A stretch of DNA of 64,000 nt from Virgibacillus halotolerans (GTDB lineage: Bacteria; Bacillota; Bacilli; Bacillales; Amphibacillaceae): positions 1 to 64,000 of the forward strand of contig NZ_JAFBEA010000013.1 in the NCBI RefSeq assembly GCF_016908515.1. The letters run 5' to 3'. The position numbers and the translations under genes were made by a program. The notes below the pieces were generated by a model that was not told the DNA's origin, ran no database searches, and worked only from the letters and a program-made list of their open reading frames with translations. Shown here one piece after another: positions 10,182 to 18,689 of this stretch; the stretch's first letter is position 1, and each line of letters begins with the position of its first letter.

Positions 10182-10847
10182 ATGGATTTGGGGATTTTTA
10201 AACGAATGAAAGAGGATATGGATGTTGTGTTTGAACAGGATCCGGCTGCACGAACGTATTTCGAGGTGTTTTTAACTTATTCTGGTTTACATGCGATTTG
10301 GTCTCATCGGGTTGCACATGCCTTTTATAATAAAAAATTATTCTTTATTTCACGTTCTATTTCCCAAGTCAGTCGCTTTTTTACCGGGATCGAAATTCAT
10401 CCGGGTGCCCAAATTGGTCGTCGCTTTTTTATTGATCATGGCATGGGGGTTGTGATTGGAGAGACGTGCGAGATTGGCGACAATGTTACGGTTTTCCAGG
10501 GAGTAACGTTGGGGGGGACCGGTAAAGAAAAGGGAAAACGTCATCCTACAATTAAAGATAATGCACTGATATCTACTGGTGCGAAAGTACTTGGATCGAT
10601 TACAATAGGAGCAAGTGCCAAAGTTGGTGGCGGATCGGTTGTATTAAAAGACGTCCCTGATCATTCAACGGTTGTAGGTATCCCGGGGCACGTTGTAGTG
10701 CAAAATGGAGAAAAGGTACGTCGTGATTTAGACCACCATAAAATACCGGATCCAGTAGAGGATCGTTGCGCAAAATTGCAACAAGAAATTGATGAATTAA
10801 AAGCTGAAATAGCTGAATTGAAAGAGGGTAAAGTATATGTCGATTAA
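10182..10847 (+). CDS. cysE: Serine O-acetyltransferase
   Basis: CysE makes O-acetylserine from serine and acetyl-CoA, the first step of cysteine synthesis. The 221-residue protein has the alpha-helical N-domain and left-handed beta-helix hexapeptide repeats ([23 protein letters not shown] near residue 68), with catalytic His in DHGMG. The start at ATG 10182 ([12 protein letters not shown]) follows AGGGGGTG. TTG at 10188 is an alternative with better spacing. The longer open frame upstream runs through the repeat and is not native. It is under the Cys T-box and overlaps cysS by 11 bases. Confidence 0.94.
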   Translation: MDLGIFKRMKEDMDVVFEQDPAARTYFEVFLTYSGLHAIWSHRVAHAFYNKKLFFISRSISQVSRFFTGIEIHPGAQIGRRFFIDHGMGVVIGETCEIGDNVTVFQGVTLGGTGKEKGKRHPTIKDNALISTGAKVLGSITIGASAKVGGGSVVLKDVPDHSTVVGIPGHVVVQNGEKVRRDLDHHKIPDPVEDRCAKLQQEIDELKAEIAELKEGKVYVD

Positions 10848-12237
10848 AATTTATAACACATTAACCCGGCAAAAGGAAACCTTTCATCCTTTAGAAGAAG
10901 GAAAAGTAAGTATGTATGTGTGCGGGCCAACTGTATATAACTATATTCATATTGGAAATGCTCGTCCGGCAATTGTTTTTGATGCGGTAAGAAGATACTT
11001 TGAATATAAAGGATATACAGTGGACTATGTATTAAACTTTACGGATGTAGATGATAAAATTATCAAAGCCGCCCATGAATTGGGGGAGGAAGTTCCTGAT
11101 ATAGCGGATCGCTTTATTGATGCTTATTTAGAGGATGTCGGCGCGTTAGGAGTTAAAAAGGCGACACGCAATCCAAGAGTCATGGATACAATGGATGATA
11201 TTATTGCTTTTATTGACGCGCTGGTTAAGAAAGGTAATGCTTATGCAGTCGATGGAGATGTATACTTTAAACCCCGTTCGTTTAATGGATATGGAAAGTT
11301 ATCTCACCAATCGATTGATGAATTACGCTCCGGAGCAAGAATTCAGGTTGGGGAAAAGAAGGATGATCCGCTGGACTTCGCACTATGGAAAAACGCGAAA
11401 GAAGGAGAAATCGCATGGGATTCCCCATGGGGTAAAGGGCGCCCAGGTTGGCATATCGAGTGTTCTGCAATGGTGAAAAAATATCTTGGGGATACGATCG
11501 ATATCCATGCTGGTGGACAGGACTTAGCCTTTCCACACCATGAAAATGAAATTGCCCAATCAGAAGCAATGACGGGAAAAACATTCGCAAACTATTGGAT
11601 GCACAATGGGTATATTAATATTGATAATGAGAAAATGTCAAAATCACTAGGCAACTTTGTTTTAACAAGAGATTTAATCGAACACCATGACCCACAGGTA
11701 TTGCGCTTTTTTATGCTAAGTGTTCACTACCGCAATCCAATTAATTTTACCGAAGAATTGCTGGAAGGTGCGAAAAATAGTTTGGAGCGGATTAAAACAG
11801 CTTATTATAATTTAGGATATCGTAAACAATCGAGTATGAACCTGACAAAGGATACAGATGTATGGTTGGAGAAAATAGATGACTTTAAAAAGGCATTTGA
11901 GGAAGCAATGGATGATGATTTTAATACAGCAAATGCGATTTCTATTTTGTTTGATTTAACGAAGGAAGCGAATCTGTATCTGCAAGCTGACCAAACGGCT
12001 ACCGCGGTGATAGAGGCATTCCAGGAAAGCATGCTCAACTTGTTGGGTGTACTTGGTATCGGAATGAAAGATGAGGAAGACTTGCTCGATGAAGATATTG
12101 ACGCTTTAATTTTGGAAAGAAATGAAGCTAGGAAAGCACGTGATTTCACGCGTGCGGATGAAATAAGAGACCTACTGAAAGAGAAAAATATTCTGTTGGA
12201 AGATACATCTCAAGGGGTTCGCTGGAAAAGGGGCTAA
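10837..12237 (+). CDS. cysS: Cysteinyl-tRNA synthetase
   Basis: It charges tRNA-Cys. The 466-residue class I synthetase has [16 protein letters not shown] near residue 28, combining the zinc-ligand Cys and HIGH motif. Further zinc ligands are in HIECSAM and HHENE, and KMSKS is at KMSKSLGNF near residue 268. Its ATG lies inside the end of cysE, so the two are translationally coupled and share the T-box: one signal, uncharged tRNA-Cys, raises both cysteine synthesis and its charging. Confidence 0.97.
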   Translation: MSIKIYNTLTRQKETFHPLEEGKVSMYVCGPTVYNYIHIGNARPAIVFDAVRRYFEYKGYTVDYVLNFTDVDDKIIKAAHELGEEVPDIADRFIDAYLEDVGALGVKKATRNPRVMDTMDDIIAFIDALVKKGNAYAVDGDVYFKPRSFNGYGKLSHQSIDELRSGARIQVGEKKDDPLDFALWKNAKEGEIAWDSPWGKGRPGWHIECSAMVKKYLGDTIDIHAGGQDLAFPHHENEIAQSEAMTGKTFANYWMHNGYINIDNEKMSKSLGNFVLTRDLIEHHDPQVLRFFMLSVHYRNPINFTEELLEGAKNSLERIKTAYYNLGYRKQSSMNLTKDTDVWLEKIDDFKKAFEEAMDDDFNTANAISILFDLTKEANLYLQADQTATAVIEAFQESMLNLLGVLGIGMKDEEDLLDEDIDALILERNEARKARDFTRADEIRDLLKEKNILLEDTSQGVRWKRG

Positions 12238-12238
12238 T

Positions 12239-12637
12239 ATGGATTTAAATGTAAAACAGATGAAGAGTCTAGCCCTTGCTTATATGGGGGACGCCGTTTA
12301 TGAGGTGCATGTACGTGAACATCTGCTCTTGACCGGCCAGGTGATGCCAAATCAGCTGCACCAACAGGCGATCACGTTTGTATCCGGAAAGTCACAAGCG
12401 GCGGTCATTCTACATTGGCTGAGAACAGGAACGTTGACTGAAGAGGAGGAGCGGGTTGCGGCACGAGGAAGAAATGCTAAATCCGGCTCTATTCCTAAAA
12501 ATACAAGTGTACAAACATATCGTTATAGTACCGCATTTGAAGCATTAATTGGTTATCATTATTTGTCGAAAAATAGCGGACGTTTAACAGAACTGTTGGA
12601 AAAGGCGATTGAATTTGTCGAAGGGAGAGAACAATAG
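12239..12637 (+). CDS. mrnC: Mini-ribonuclease III
   Basis: Mini-III matures the ends of 23S rRNA. The 132-residue protein is an RNase III catalytic domain without the double-stranded-RNA-binding domain, which defines the family. [18 protein letters not shown] (about residues 12-29) carries the conserved acidic residue, and [12 protein letters not shown] near residue 101 the second. The start codon is one base after the cysS stop, and cysS-mrnC-rlmB-rae1 is the standard Bacillaceae order. Confidence 0.94.
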   Translation: MDLNVKQMKSLALAYMGDAVYEVHVREHLLLTGQVMPNQLHQQAITFVSGKSQAAVILHWLRTGTLTEEEERVAARGRNAKSGSIPKNTSVQTYRYSTAFEALIGYHYLSKNSGRLTELLEKAIEFVEGREQ

Positions 12638-12638
12638 C

Positions 12639-13382
12639 ATGGATCAGGAAATTATTATTGGGAAAAATCCGGTTATTGAAGCATTAACATCCGGCCGTTC
12701 AGTGAATAAAGTGCTGATACTGGAGCAATTAAATGCAAATACGCAAGGAAAGATTCAGCAATTAAGTAAAAATGCCGGGACCATCGTACAGAAGGTACCG
12801 AAAAGCAAATTGGATCAGCTTGCAGACGGGAATCATCAGGGTGTAATTGCCTATGTAGCTGCATATCAGTATGTGGAATTGGATGATTTATTTAATCGGG
12901 CAGCAGAGAGAAATGAAGATCCATTCTTTATTATTTTGGACGAGCTGGAGGATCCGCATAATTTAGGGTCTATTTTACGAACTGCCGATGCAACTGGCGT
13001 TCATGGCGTTATTATTCCAAAACGGCGCTCGGTCGGTTTAACGGCAACCGTTGCAAAAACAGCTGCTGGGGCATTGGAACATATTCCCGTTACCCGTGTT
13101 ACCAACATTGCCAACACGATAGAGGAATTAAAAGAACGAAATGTTTGGGTTGTAGGAACAGAAGGTGATGCAACGGAAGACTATCGGAGGCTGGATGGAA
13201 CGATGCCACTTGCCCTTGTCGTTGGTAATGAAGGAAAGGGTATCAGCCGTTTGGTACAAAAGAAATGCGATTGGACCGTTAGTTTGCCGATGAGTGGAAA
13301 TGTATCTTCATTAAATGCATCTGTTGCATGTAGCCTACTGCTCTATGAAGTATATCGTAAAAGATTTCCGCTTGGTAATTGA
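12639..13382 (+). CDS. rlmB: 23S rRNA 2'-O-methyltransferase, RlmB type
   Basis: This SPOUT-family enzyme methylates the 2'-hydroxyl of a guanosine in 23S rRNA (G2251 in E. coli). The 247-residue protein has an N-terminal substrate-binding domain (IIGKNPVIEAL), then the knot domain with motifs ELEDPHNLGSILRTA near residue 105, ALVVGNEGKGIS near 190 and LPMSGNVSSLNASVA near 214. I chose ATG at 12639 (MDQEIIIGK), after GAAGGGAGAG. The longer frame starting inside mrnC lacks family support. Confidence 0.94.
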   Translation: MDQEIIIGKNPVIEALTSGRSVNKVLILEQLNANTQGKIQQLSKNAGTIVQKVPKSKLDQLADGNHQGVIAYVAAYQYVELDDLFNRAAERNEDPFFIILDELEDPHNLGSILRTADATGVHGVIIPKRRSVGLTATVAKTAAGALEHIPVTRVTNIANTIEELKERNVWVVGTEGDATEDYRRLDGTMPLALVVGNEGKGISRLVQKKCDWTVSLPMSGNVSSLNASVACSLLLYEVYRKRFPLGN

Positions 13383-13894
13383 TGATGGATATTTTAGTGG
13401 TAGATGGATACAATGTCATCGGTGCATGGGAAGAACTACAACACTTAAAAGAAGTAGACATCGGACAGGCCCGCGATCGACTAATCGAATTAATGGCGGA
13501 ATATCAAGCATATTCCGGCAGGCGGGTTATTGTTGTGTTTGATGCGTACACAGTACCAGGTGTGGCAAGTAAACTAGAATCCTTCAAAATTGAAATCATC
13601 TACACGAAAGAAAAAGAAACCGCAGACGAATGTATTGAAAAACTGGTAAAAACATTAAAAAATGTAAAAAACCAAGTATATGTTGCGACCTCGGACTTTG
13701 CCGAACAACGTACCATTTTCGGAAGTGGTGCGTTAAGGAAGTCTTCACGGGAATTATTGATTGAATTAAAAAATATAAAAAAAGAAATTGCGGATAGTAT
13801 CGAAAATCATCTGAAGGTTAGGCCACAGTCCAAAATTGCGTTGGATCGAAAGGTTTTGGAGAGGTTTGAAAGAATGCGGCGAGGAGATATATAA
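13382..13894 (+). CDS. rae1: Rae1, ribosome-associated endonuclease (NYN domain)
   Basis: Rae1 (YacP) cuts certain mRNAs in the ribosomal A-site. The 170-residue protein is a PIN-like NYN domain. ILVVDGYNVIGAW at residues 4-16 and VVFDAYTVPG near 53 provide acidic catalytic positions, and VYVATSDFAEQ near 102 the third. ATG at 13382 overlaps the rlmB TGA stop (TGATG), giving coupling; ATG at 13385 is equally possible and matches the B. subtilis start. The ribosome binding site is weak, as expected for a coupled gene. Confidence 0.92.
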   Translation: MMDILVVDGYNVIGAWEELQHLKEVDIGQARDRLIELMAEYQAYSGRRVIVVFDAYTVPGVASKLESFKIEIIYTKEKETADECIEKLVKTLKNVKNQVYVATSDFAEQRTIFGSGALRKSSRELLIELKNIKKEIADSIENHLKVRPQSKIALDRKVLERFERMRRGDI

Positions 13895-13947
13895 GTGTAA
13901 AAACTTTATTTTCTCGCTCTTTAAAATGTAATCGCTTTAATATGGTG

Positions 13948-13977
13948 TTGACGGTATGGAAAGGCTTGCTGTATAAT
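13948..13977 (+). promoter_or_regulatory. Promoter of sigH
   Basis: TTGACG (13948-13953) and TATAAT (13972-13977) are 18 bases apart, a strong sigma-A promoter 43 bases upstream of the sigH start. In B. subtilis this is the AbrB-regulated promoter; no AbrB site can be recognised by eye. Confidence 0.85.
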
Positions 13978-14019
13978 GTTTGAAAAGTGAATGGGTTTTA
14001 GTCTGGGAGGTCATTCTTG

Positions 14020-14670
14020 ATGAGTGTCAAGCTATTAGACAAAAATGATAAAGACTTACGTGTGCTTGATGATGACGAAATAATTCATTTGATTCATCGG
14101 GAAAATAGTCACGCATTAGATTTTTTAATACATAAATACAAACCATTTGTTCGGGCTAAAGCGCGAACGTATTTTTTAATCGGTGCAGATAGAGAGGACA
14201 TTATTCAAGAAGGAATGATTGGCCTTTATAAGGCAATGCGCGATTATGACAGGGACAAGCTATCTTCGTTTAAAGCTTTTGCGGAATTGTGTATAACACG
14301 TCAGATCATTACTGCGATTAAAACCGCCACACGACAAAAGCACATACCGCTTAATTCCTATGTCTCACTGGACAAGCCAATTTACGATGAGGAATCTGAT
14401 CGCACGTTATTGGACGTGATTGCGGGTTCTAAAGCGATTGATCCACAGGAATTACTCGTCAATAGAGAGAAATTCACCGATATGGAAGCAAAATTATCGG
14501 AATTATTGAGCGAGTTGGAAAAGAAAGTACTGCACTTATATTTAGATGGCCGCACGTATCAAGAGATCTCTGCAGATCTGAGGCGGCATGTGAAATCAAT
14601 TGATAATGCGCTGCAGCGTGTGAAGCGCAAGTTAGAACAAGTGATGGAAACCAGTGAATTTAGCTTCTAA
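14020..14670 (+). CDS. sigH: RNA polymerase sigma-H factor
   Basis: Sigma-H drives early sporulation, competence and stationary-phase genes. The 216-residue protein has sigma region 2 (DREDIIQEGMIGLYKAMRDYD near residue 58) with the core-binding and -10 recognition helices, and region 4 with a helix-turn-helix (GRTYQEISADLRRHVKSIDN near 170). The start is ATG 14020, 9 bases after GGGAGG. Its presence implies a spore-forming lineage. Confidence 0.96.
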   Translation: MSVKLLDKNDKDLRVLDDDEIIHLIHRENSHALDFLIHKYKPFVRAKARTYFLIGADREDIIQEGMIGLYKAMRDYDRDKLSSFKAFAELCITRQIITAIKTATRQKHIPLNSYVSLDKPIYDEESDRTLLDVIAGSKAIDPQELLVNREKFTDMEAKLSELLSELEKKVLHLYLDGRTYQEISADLRRHVKSIDNALQRVKRKLEQVMETSEFSF

Positions 14671-14727
14671 ACCGCGTGTCCATTGACATGGATGGCGAGT
14701 CGTGCTAAATTGGATAGTGGTGAGATA

Positions 14728-14877
14728 ATGAGTAAAAAAATAACTTTAGCGTGTGCAAACTGTTCTAGTCGAAATTACACAACGAATAAAAATACATCCA
14801 CACAAGCAAAACGATTAGACGTAAGAAAGTATTGCAAAACATGTGGAGTGCATACATTGCATCGCGAAACAAAATAA
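14728..14877 (+). CDS. rpmG: 50S ribosomal protein L33
   Basis: L33 is a small 50S protein near the E site. The 49-residue protein keeps both zinc pairs (CANC and CKTC), so it is the zinc-binding form. ATG at 14728 ([12 protein letters not shown]) is chosen; the open frame upstream adds 15 unrelated residues. The GGTGAG ribosome binding site is weak. It lies between sigH and secE, the usual place of the rpmGB paralogue. Confidence 0.93.
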   Translation: MSKKITLACANCSSRNYTTNKNTSTQAKRLDVRKYCKTCGVHTLHRETK

Positions 14878-14898
14878 AAGTATTTCGGGGGGACAGGC

Positions 14899-15066
14899 AT
14901 GTTTACGTTTTTTAAGAATGTATCTAGGGAAATGAAGAAGGTTACTTGGCCCAAAGGGAAGGAATTAACGAGTTATACCGTAACCGTTATTTCAACTGTA
15001 GCGTTTATGGCAGTGTTCTTTACCGTAATCGATATTATAATTACCCAGGTATTGAATCTTTTTTGA
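14899..15066 (+). CDS. secE: Preprotein translocase subunit SecE
   Basis: SecE clamps SecY in the Sec translocon. This 55-residue Firmicute-type short form has an amphipathic N-terminal helix ending in EMKKVTWPKGKEL, the conserved motif, then a single membrane segment (about residues 26-52, YTVTVISTVAFMAVFFTVID). The ATG follows GGGGGGACAGGC. A terminator after 48 bases separates it from nusG, although the two are usually cotranscribed. Confidence 0.95.
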   Translation: MFTFFKNVSREMKKVTWPKGKELTSYTVTVISTVAFMAVFFTVIDIIITQVLNLF

Positions 15067-15114
15067 ATAAATATGATATAATCATGCTATAATAAAAGAT
15101 AATAAATCTTTAAC

Positions 15115-15139
15115 AAAAACCCGAATTAACGGGTTTTTT
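15115..15139 (+). terminator. Terminator between secE and nusG
   Basis: AAAAACCCG (15115-15123) pairs with CGGGTTTTT (15130-15138) around AATTAA, with a T run. An extended -10-like TGCTATAAT (15085-15093) lies just before it, so a very short attenuated transcript is also possible. Confidence 0.85.
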
Positions 15140-15143
15140 AATA

Positions 15144-15171
15144 TTGTCTAAAATGTTACGTAAGTGATACT
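15144..15171 (+). promoter_or_regulatory. Candidate nusG promoter
   Basis: TTGTCT (15144-15149) and GATACT (15166-15171) lie 16 bases apart directly after the secE terminator. Both boxes match consensus at four of six positions. Confidence 0.4.
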
Positions 15172-15359
15172 AGTAAACATAAAGTAGACTTGGTTCGGAT
15201 CGGGCTTCTACGCTATCTGAACTGAAGTCGCACTTATTTCGAAGCTTGGCAGACTTAATCACCCGCCTGTATTGGTGAGTCTAATTAATAACGCCGTGGA
15301 GATAAATCAGGCATAGATTAAATAAAGGGAGGGAAGGGCAATTTACTTGTCCTGTTCAA
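15172..15359 (+). promoter_or_regulatory. Structured leader of nusG
   Basis: This 190-base untranslated stretch has paired segments: TTCGGAT with ATCTGAA (about 15193-15222), and AGACT-TCACC with GGTGA-GTCT (about 15251-15283). GGGCAA (15336-15341) can pair with TTGTCC (15347-15352). The last hairpin includes the end of the purine-rich GGGAGGGAAGGG. That is the only Shine-Dalgarno-like block, and it lies about 20 bases from the nusG ATG, unusually far. Confidence 0.45.
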
Positions 15360-15893
15360 ATGGAGAAAAATTGGTACGTGGTTCATACGTATTCCGGGTA
15401 TGAAAACAAAGTGAAAATGAATTTAGAAAAACGTGTAGAGACAATGGGGATGGAAGATAAGATATTCCGCGTCATGGTTCCAGAAGATGAAGAAACAGAG
15501 ATTAAAGACGGCAAAAAGAAAGTAGTTAAAAAGAAATTCTTCCCAGGGTATGTGCTTGCAGAAATGATTATGACAGATGACTCTTGGTATGTTGTTCGTA
15601 ACACACCAGGTGTTACCGGGTTTGTGGGTTCAAGTGGCTCTGGCTCAAAACCAACTTCGCTCTTACCGGATGAAGTAGAAACAGTATTGAAGCGTATGGG
15701 TGTTGCTGAACCGGTTATTCAGCTTGATTTTGATCTGAAAGAGAATGTTCGTGTAACGGATGGTCCATTCTCAGATTTCACAGGGACAATTGAACATATT
15801 GATGCAGACAAACAAAAAGTGAAGGTTCATGTCAATATGTTTGGTAGAGAGACGCCTGTTGAATTGGATTTTTCACAGATTCAAAAGCTGTAA
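15360..15893 (+). CDS. nusG: Transcription elongation factor NusG
   Basis: NusG binds the RNA polymerase clamp, and in Bacillus promotes pausing and couples to other factors. The 177-residue protein has the NGN domain (EKNWYVVHTYSGYENKVK at the start, FPGYVLAEM near 61) and a C-terminal KOW domain (VTDGPFSDFTGTI near 137). Start MEKNWYVV matches B. subtilis. The nearest purine-rich ribosome binding site is about 20 bases upstream, separated by a potential hairpin, so initiation may be regulated or depend on RNA folding. Confidence 0.96.
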   Translation: MEKNWYVVHTYSGYENKVKMNLEKRVETMGMEDKIFRVMVPEDEETEIKDGKKKVVKKKFFPGYVLAEMIMTDDSWYVVRNTPGVTGFVGSSGSGSKPTSLLPDEVETVLKRMGVAEPVIQLDFDLKENVRVTDGPFSDFTGTIEHIDADKQKVKVHVNMFGRETPVELDFSQIQKL

Positions 15894-15905
15894 AAAGATA
15901 AAGCC

Positions 15906-15934
15906 TTGCAATATCTTCGTATTCATGCTAAAAT
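15906..15934 (+). promoter_or_regulatory. Promoter of rplK
   Basis: TTGCAA (15906-15911) and TAAAAT (15929-15934) are 17 bases apart with an extended -10 TGC. The promoter is just after nusG. Confidence 0.7.
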
Positions 15935-15984
15935 TCTCTTGTTATTCATGACCTCTATTTTTGGGGTGTAATGGATAAATAAGA

Positions 15985-16016
15985 GTGGGAGGGAACCACA
16001 GGAACCCTATTACCAC
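15985..16016 (+). promoter_or_regulatory. L1-binding-like leader motif before rplK
   Basis: GTGG-G-AGGG (15985-15993) can pair with CCCT-ATTA-CCAC (16005-16016), two stems flanking an asymmetric internal loop. This resembles the L1 target on mRNA and 23S rRNA. A related motif precedes rplA at 16562-16587. Confidence 0.55.
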
Positions 16017-16043
16017 ATCACGAACTTTAAGGAGGTGTGTTTC

Positions 16044-16469
16044 GTGGCTAAAAAAGTAATCAAGTTAGTAAAATTACAAATTCCAGCAGGGAAAGCAAAC
16101 CCGGCTCCGCCAGTTGGACCAGCACTAGGTCAAGCGGGTGTTAATATTATGGGATTCTGTAAGGAATTTAACGCACGTACGCAAGATGAAGCAGGTATGA
16201 TTATTCCGGTTGAGATTACGGTGTTTGAAGACCGTTCATTTACATTTATTACAAAAACTCCACCTGCAGCAGTATTGCTGAAAAAAGCAGCAGGAATTGA
16301 AGCTGGATCAGGTGAGCCAAACCGTAATAAAGTTGCTACTGTTAAACGCGATAAAGTAAAAGAAATCGCTGAAACAAAAATGCCTGACTTAAATGCTGCT
16401 GATGTTGAAGCAGCGATGCGCATGGTTGAAGGAACCGCGCGTAGTATGGGTATTACGATTGAAGACTAA
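16044..16469 (+). CDS. rplK: 50S ribosomal protein L11
   Basis: L11 forms the GTPase-associated stalk base with 23S rRNA. The 141-residue protein has the family's N-terminal segment ([20 protein letters not shown] near residue 10), with the proline helix that thiopeptide antibiotics contact, and the C-terminal RNA-binding domain ([20 protein letters not shown]). Start GTG 16044 follows AAGGAGGTG by 7 bases; the open frame has an earlier non-native start. It is followed by an attenuator-like terminator before rplA. Confidence 0.96.
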   Translation: MAKKVIKLVKLQIPAGKANPAPPVGPALGQAGVNIMGFCKEFNARTQDEAGMIIPVEITVFEDRSFTFITKTPPAAVLLKKAAGIEAGSGEPNRNKVATVKRDKVKEIAETKMPDLNAADVEAAMRMVEGTARSMGITIED

Positions 16470-16485
16470 TGTTTGATGCGGTATT

Positions 16486-16521
16486 GGTTGCGACTTAGCA
16501 ATGTCTGATCGCAACCTTTTT
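16486..16521 (+). terminator. Terminator or attenuator between rplK and rplA
   Basis: GGTTGCGA (16486-16493) pairs with TCGCAACC (16509-16516) and TTTTT follows. It lies within a cluster usually cotranscribed and just upstream of an L1-like site, so it may attenuate rplA expression. Confidence 0.7.
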
Positions 16522-16561
16522 CGCGAAACAAAAGCATTGTGAAGTCTTCGTGCTTTTATAA

Positions 16562-16587
16562 GTGGGAGGTTTTACCGCTATAACCAC
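16562..16587 (+). promoter_or_regulatory. L1-binding-like leader motif before rplA
   Basis: GTGGGAGGT (16562-16570) faces ACCGCTATAACCAC (16574-16587), the same GTGG/CCAC frame with inner AGG-containing stem seen before rplK. It is 21 bases upstream of the rplA start and overlaps the approach to its ribosome binding site. Confidence 0.55.
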
Positions 16588-16607
16588 AATAGAGGAGGAA
16601 ATATTTA

Positions 16608-17303
16608 ATGGCTAAAAAAGGTAAAAAGTATCAAGAAGCATTTAAGCTTGTTGATCGTTCAAAATCATATGATGTAAAAGAAGCTGTTGCATTAGCGAAA
16701 GAAACGGCTAAAGCAAACTTTGACGAAACAGTTGAAGCTGCATTTCGCTTGGGAGTAGATCCTAAAAAAGCAGATCAACAAATCCGTGGTGCAATGGTTT
16801 TGCCACACGGTACTGGTAAAACACAACGTGTACTCGTATTTGCAAAAGGTGAAAAGGCAAAAGAAGCAGAAGCTGCTGGCGCTGATTATGTAGGTGAATC
16901 AGACTACATTAATAAAATTAACCAAGGTTGGTTTGACTTTGATGTAATTGTTGCAACACCTGACATGATGGCAGAAGTAGGTAAACTTGGTAGAGTGCTT
17001 GGACCAAAAGGTCTTATGCCAAACCCGAAAACTGGAACAGTAACTTTTGAAGTAGCGAATGCTGTTAAAGAGATCAAAGCTGGTAAAGTTGAATACCGCG
17101 TTGATAAGTCTGCTAACATCCACGTTCCAATTGGGAAAGCCTCATTTGACAATGACAAACTTGCTGAGAACTTTGAAGCAATTACAGAAACACTTGTAAA
17201 AGTAAAACCACAATCTGCAAAAGGAATTTACATGCGCAATGTTTCCATCGCTTCTACAATGGGCCCTGGAATCAAAGTGGACGTATCTAGTTATGTGAAA
17301 TAG
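16608..17303 (+). CDS. rplA: 50S ribosomal protein L1
   Basis: L1 is the mobile stalk protein at the E site and in many bacteria a translational repressor of its own mRNA. The 231-residue protein has the typical two-domain layout: N-terminal [19 protein letters not shown], and domain II with [18 protein letters not shown] near residue 127. The C-terminal half returns to domain I ([15 protein letters not shown]). GAGGAGG is the ribosome binding site. L1-site-like motifs precede both rplK and this gene, consistent with autoregulation. Confidence 0.97.
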   Translation: MAKKGKKYQEAFKLVDRSKSYDVKEAVALAKETAKANFDETVEAAFRLGVDPKKADQQIRGAMVLPHGTGKTQRVLVFAKGEKAKEAEAAGADYVGESDYINKINQGWFDFDVIVATPDMMAEVGKLGRVLGPKGLMPNPKTGTVTFEVANAVKEIKAGKVEYRVDKSANIHVPIGKASFDNDKLAENFEAITETLVKVKPQSAKGIYMRNVSIASTMGPGIKVDVSSYVK

Positions 17304-17312
17304 TTTCTGTTG

Positions 17313-17341
17313 TTGACAGGCTATGATAAGTCGGTTATACT
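17313..17341 (+). promoter_or_regulatory. Promoter of rplJ-rplL
   Basis: TTGACA (17313-17318) and TATACT (17336-17341) are exactly 17 bases apart, immediately after rplA. It starts the L10 leader transcript. Confidence 0.85.
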
Positions 17342-17364
17342 AATCGACGATGTGAAAAAAATAC

Positions 17365-17610
17365 GATATACTGTAGACAGTAGGTGCGCTTGACGCTTAA
17401 TTTCCTGCCGAGGTGTTTATAAAACAAACTTGATAATGTGATTATCAATTGTTATATAGAGCCCCCATGTCTGCATGGGGGCTTTTACTTTGTTGTCTTT
17501 ACGAGAAGTGCTCTAATGCTTGTCTTATGCTGGGGCGTGTAACCGGCTAGGTCGAAGGCGGCTTGGGGGCATTTCAAACGGTATTTCGAATGTTTATAGG
17601 AGGTGGAGTA
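17365..17610 (+). promoter_or_regulatory. L10 leader with terminator (17460-17487)
   Basis: The untranslated leader of rplJL is about 250 bases long, matching the known Firmicute L10 leader in place and layout. A terminator stem, AGCCCCCATG (17460-17469) with CATGGGGGCT (17474-17483) plus TTTT, sits midway. Upstream, AGGTGCGCTTGACG and CCTGCCGAGGTG form the conserved region expected to bind the L10(L12)4 complex. By family analogy excess L10-L12 would alter folding and cut expression. Confidence 0.75.
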
Positions 17611-18111
17611 ATGTCTAGTATTATTGAAAAGAAAAAACAAGTTGTCGATGAAATTGCTGAACAATTCCGTACAAGTCAAACAGCTGTTGTTGTTAACTAC
17701 CGTGGACTTAGTGTTGCGGAAGTAACGGAACTTCGTAAAGAACTTCGCGATGCAGGTATCGATTTTAAAGTGTATAAAAACACAATGACTCGTCGTGCTG
17801 TTGATTCACTTGAATTATCGGAACTGAACGACATCCTTGTTGGACCAACTGCTGTTGCGTTCAGTAAAGATGACGTTGTTGCACCAGCAAGAATTATGAA
17901 CGACTTTGCAAAAAAATATGACGCACTTGAAATTAAAGGCGGCGTTATTGAAGGCAAAGTAGCAACACTTGAACAAATGCAAGAACTTGGTAACTTGCCG
18001 AACTACGATGGTATGGTTTCTATGTTGCTTAGCGTGCTTCAAGCACCTGTACGTAACTTCGCGTATGTTACAAAAGCGATTGCGGAACAAAAAGAAGAAC
18101 AAGGCGCATAA
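17611..18111 (+). CDS. rplJ: 50S ribosomal protein L10
   Basis: L10 anchors the L7/L12 dimers on the stalk. The 166-residue protein has the N-terminal rRNA-binding domain ([22 protein letters not shown] near residue 24, YKNTMTRRA near 55) and a C-terminal helix for L12 binding. ATG 17611 ([10 protein letters not shown]) follows AGGAGGTG; the open frame extends upstream into the leader and is not coding there. It is preceded by the L10 leader and followed by rplL. Confidence 0.96.
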   Translation: MSSIIEKKKQVVDEIAEQFRTSQTAVVVNYRGLSVAEVTELRKELRDAGIDFKVYKNTMTRRAVDSLELSELNDILVGPTAVAFSKDDVVAPARIMNDFAKKYDALEIKGGVIEGKVATLEQMQELGNLPNYDGMVSMLLSVLQAPVRNFAYVTKAIAEQKEEQGA

Positions 18112-18169
18112 TCTTATCGCCAATGATAGTGAATGTATAATTTTATAAGAAAATAGGAGGAAATATATC

Positions 18170-18535
18170 ATGACTAAAGAACAAATTATTGATGCAATCA
18201 AAGAAATGTCTGTATTAGATTTAAATGATTTAGTAAAAGCAATCGAAGAGGAATTTGGCGTAACTGCTGCTGCACCAGTTGCTGTTGGTGGCGGAGCAGG
18301 TGGCGGAGAAGCTGCTGAAGAACAAACTGAATTTGATGTTGTATTAGAAGCTGCTGGAGATTCAAAAATTAAAGTTGTTAAAGCAGTTCGCGAAATCACT
18401 GGTCTTGGTCTTAAAGACGCAAAAGACATGGTTGATAACGCACCAAAAGCAATTAAAGAAGCTGTATCAAAAGAAGATGCTGAAGAAGTTAAAGGTAAAC
18501 TTGAAGAAGCAGGCGCTTCTGTAACTGTTAAGTAA
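18170..18535 (+). CDS. rplL: 50S ribosomal protein L7/L12
   Basis: L7/L12 recruits translational GTPases. The 121-residue acidic protein has the N-terminal dimerisation helix hairpin (residues 1-35), an Ala/Gly hinge ([16 protein letters not shown]) and the C-terminal factor-binding domain ([20 protein letters not shown] near residue 65). Codon use is strongly biased, as in highly expressed genes. A terminator follows after 20 bases. Confidence 0.97.
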   Translation: MTKEQIIDAIKEMSVLDLNDLVKAIEEEFGVTAAAPVAVGGGAGGGEAAEEQTEFDVVLEAAGDSKIKVVKAVREITGLGLKDAKDMVDNAPKAIKEAVSKEDAEEVKGKLEEAGASVTVK

Positions 18536-18554
18536 TTGATTCGTTCAATATAAG

Positions 18555-18584
18555 AAAGCTCGTCGTCAATTCGACGGGCTTTTT
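18555..18584 (+). terminator. Terminator after rplL
   Basis: AAAGCTCGTCG (18555-18565) pairs with CGACGGGCTTT (18572-18582), one G-T pair, with a T run. Confidence 0.85.
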
Positions 18585-18612
18585 ACTTCATTCGATAGTA
18601 AAAATTCAAGGT

Positions 18613-18650
18613 ATAAGCGTAACTAAGGCTTGGCGAGAAGCCAAGTTTTC
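18613..18650. repeat. Dispersed repeat upstream of the rsmC-like gene
   Basis: ATAAGCGTAACTAAGGC (18613-18629) matches the block at 10112-10128 with two changes, and GCCAAGTTTTC (18640-18650) is identical to 10154-10164. The hairpin here is shorter: CTTGGC (18629-18634) with GCCAAG (18640-18645). It ends about 40 bases before the next start codon, as does the cysE copy. Confidence 0.6.
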
Positions 18651-18689
18651 CAACAATATCTTCCTAACTCTATAAAAAGTAGGTGCCAA

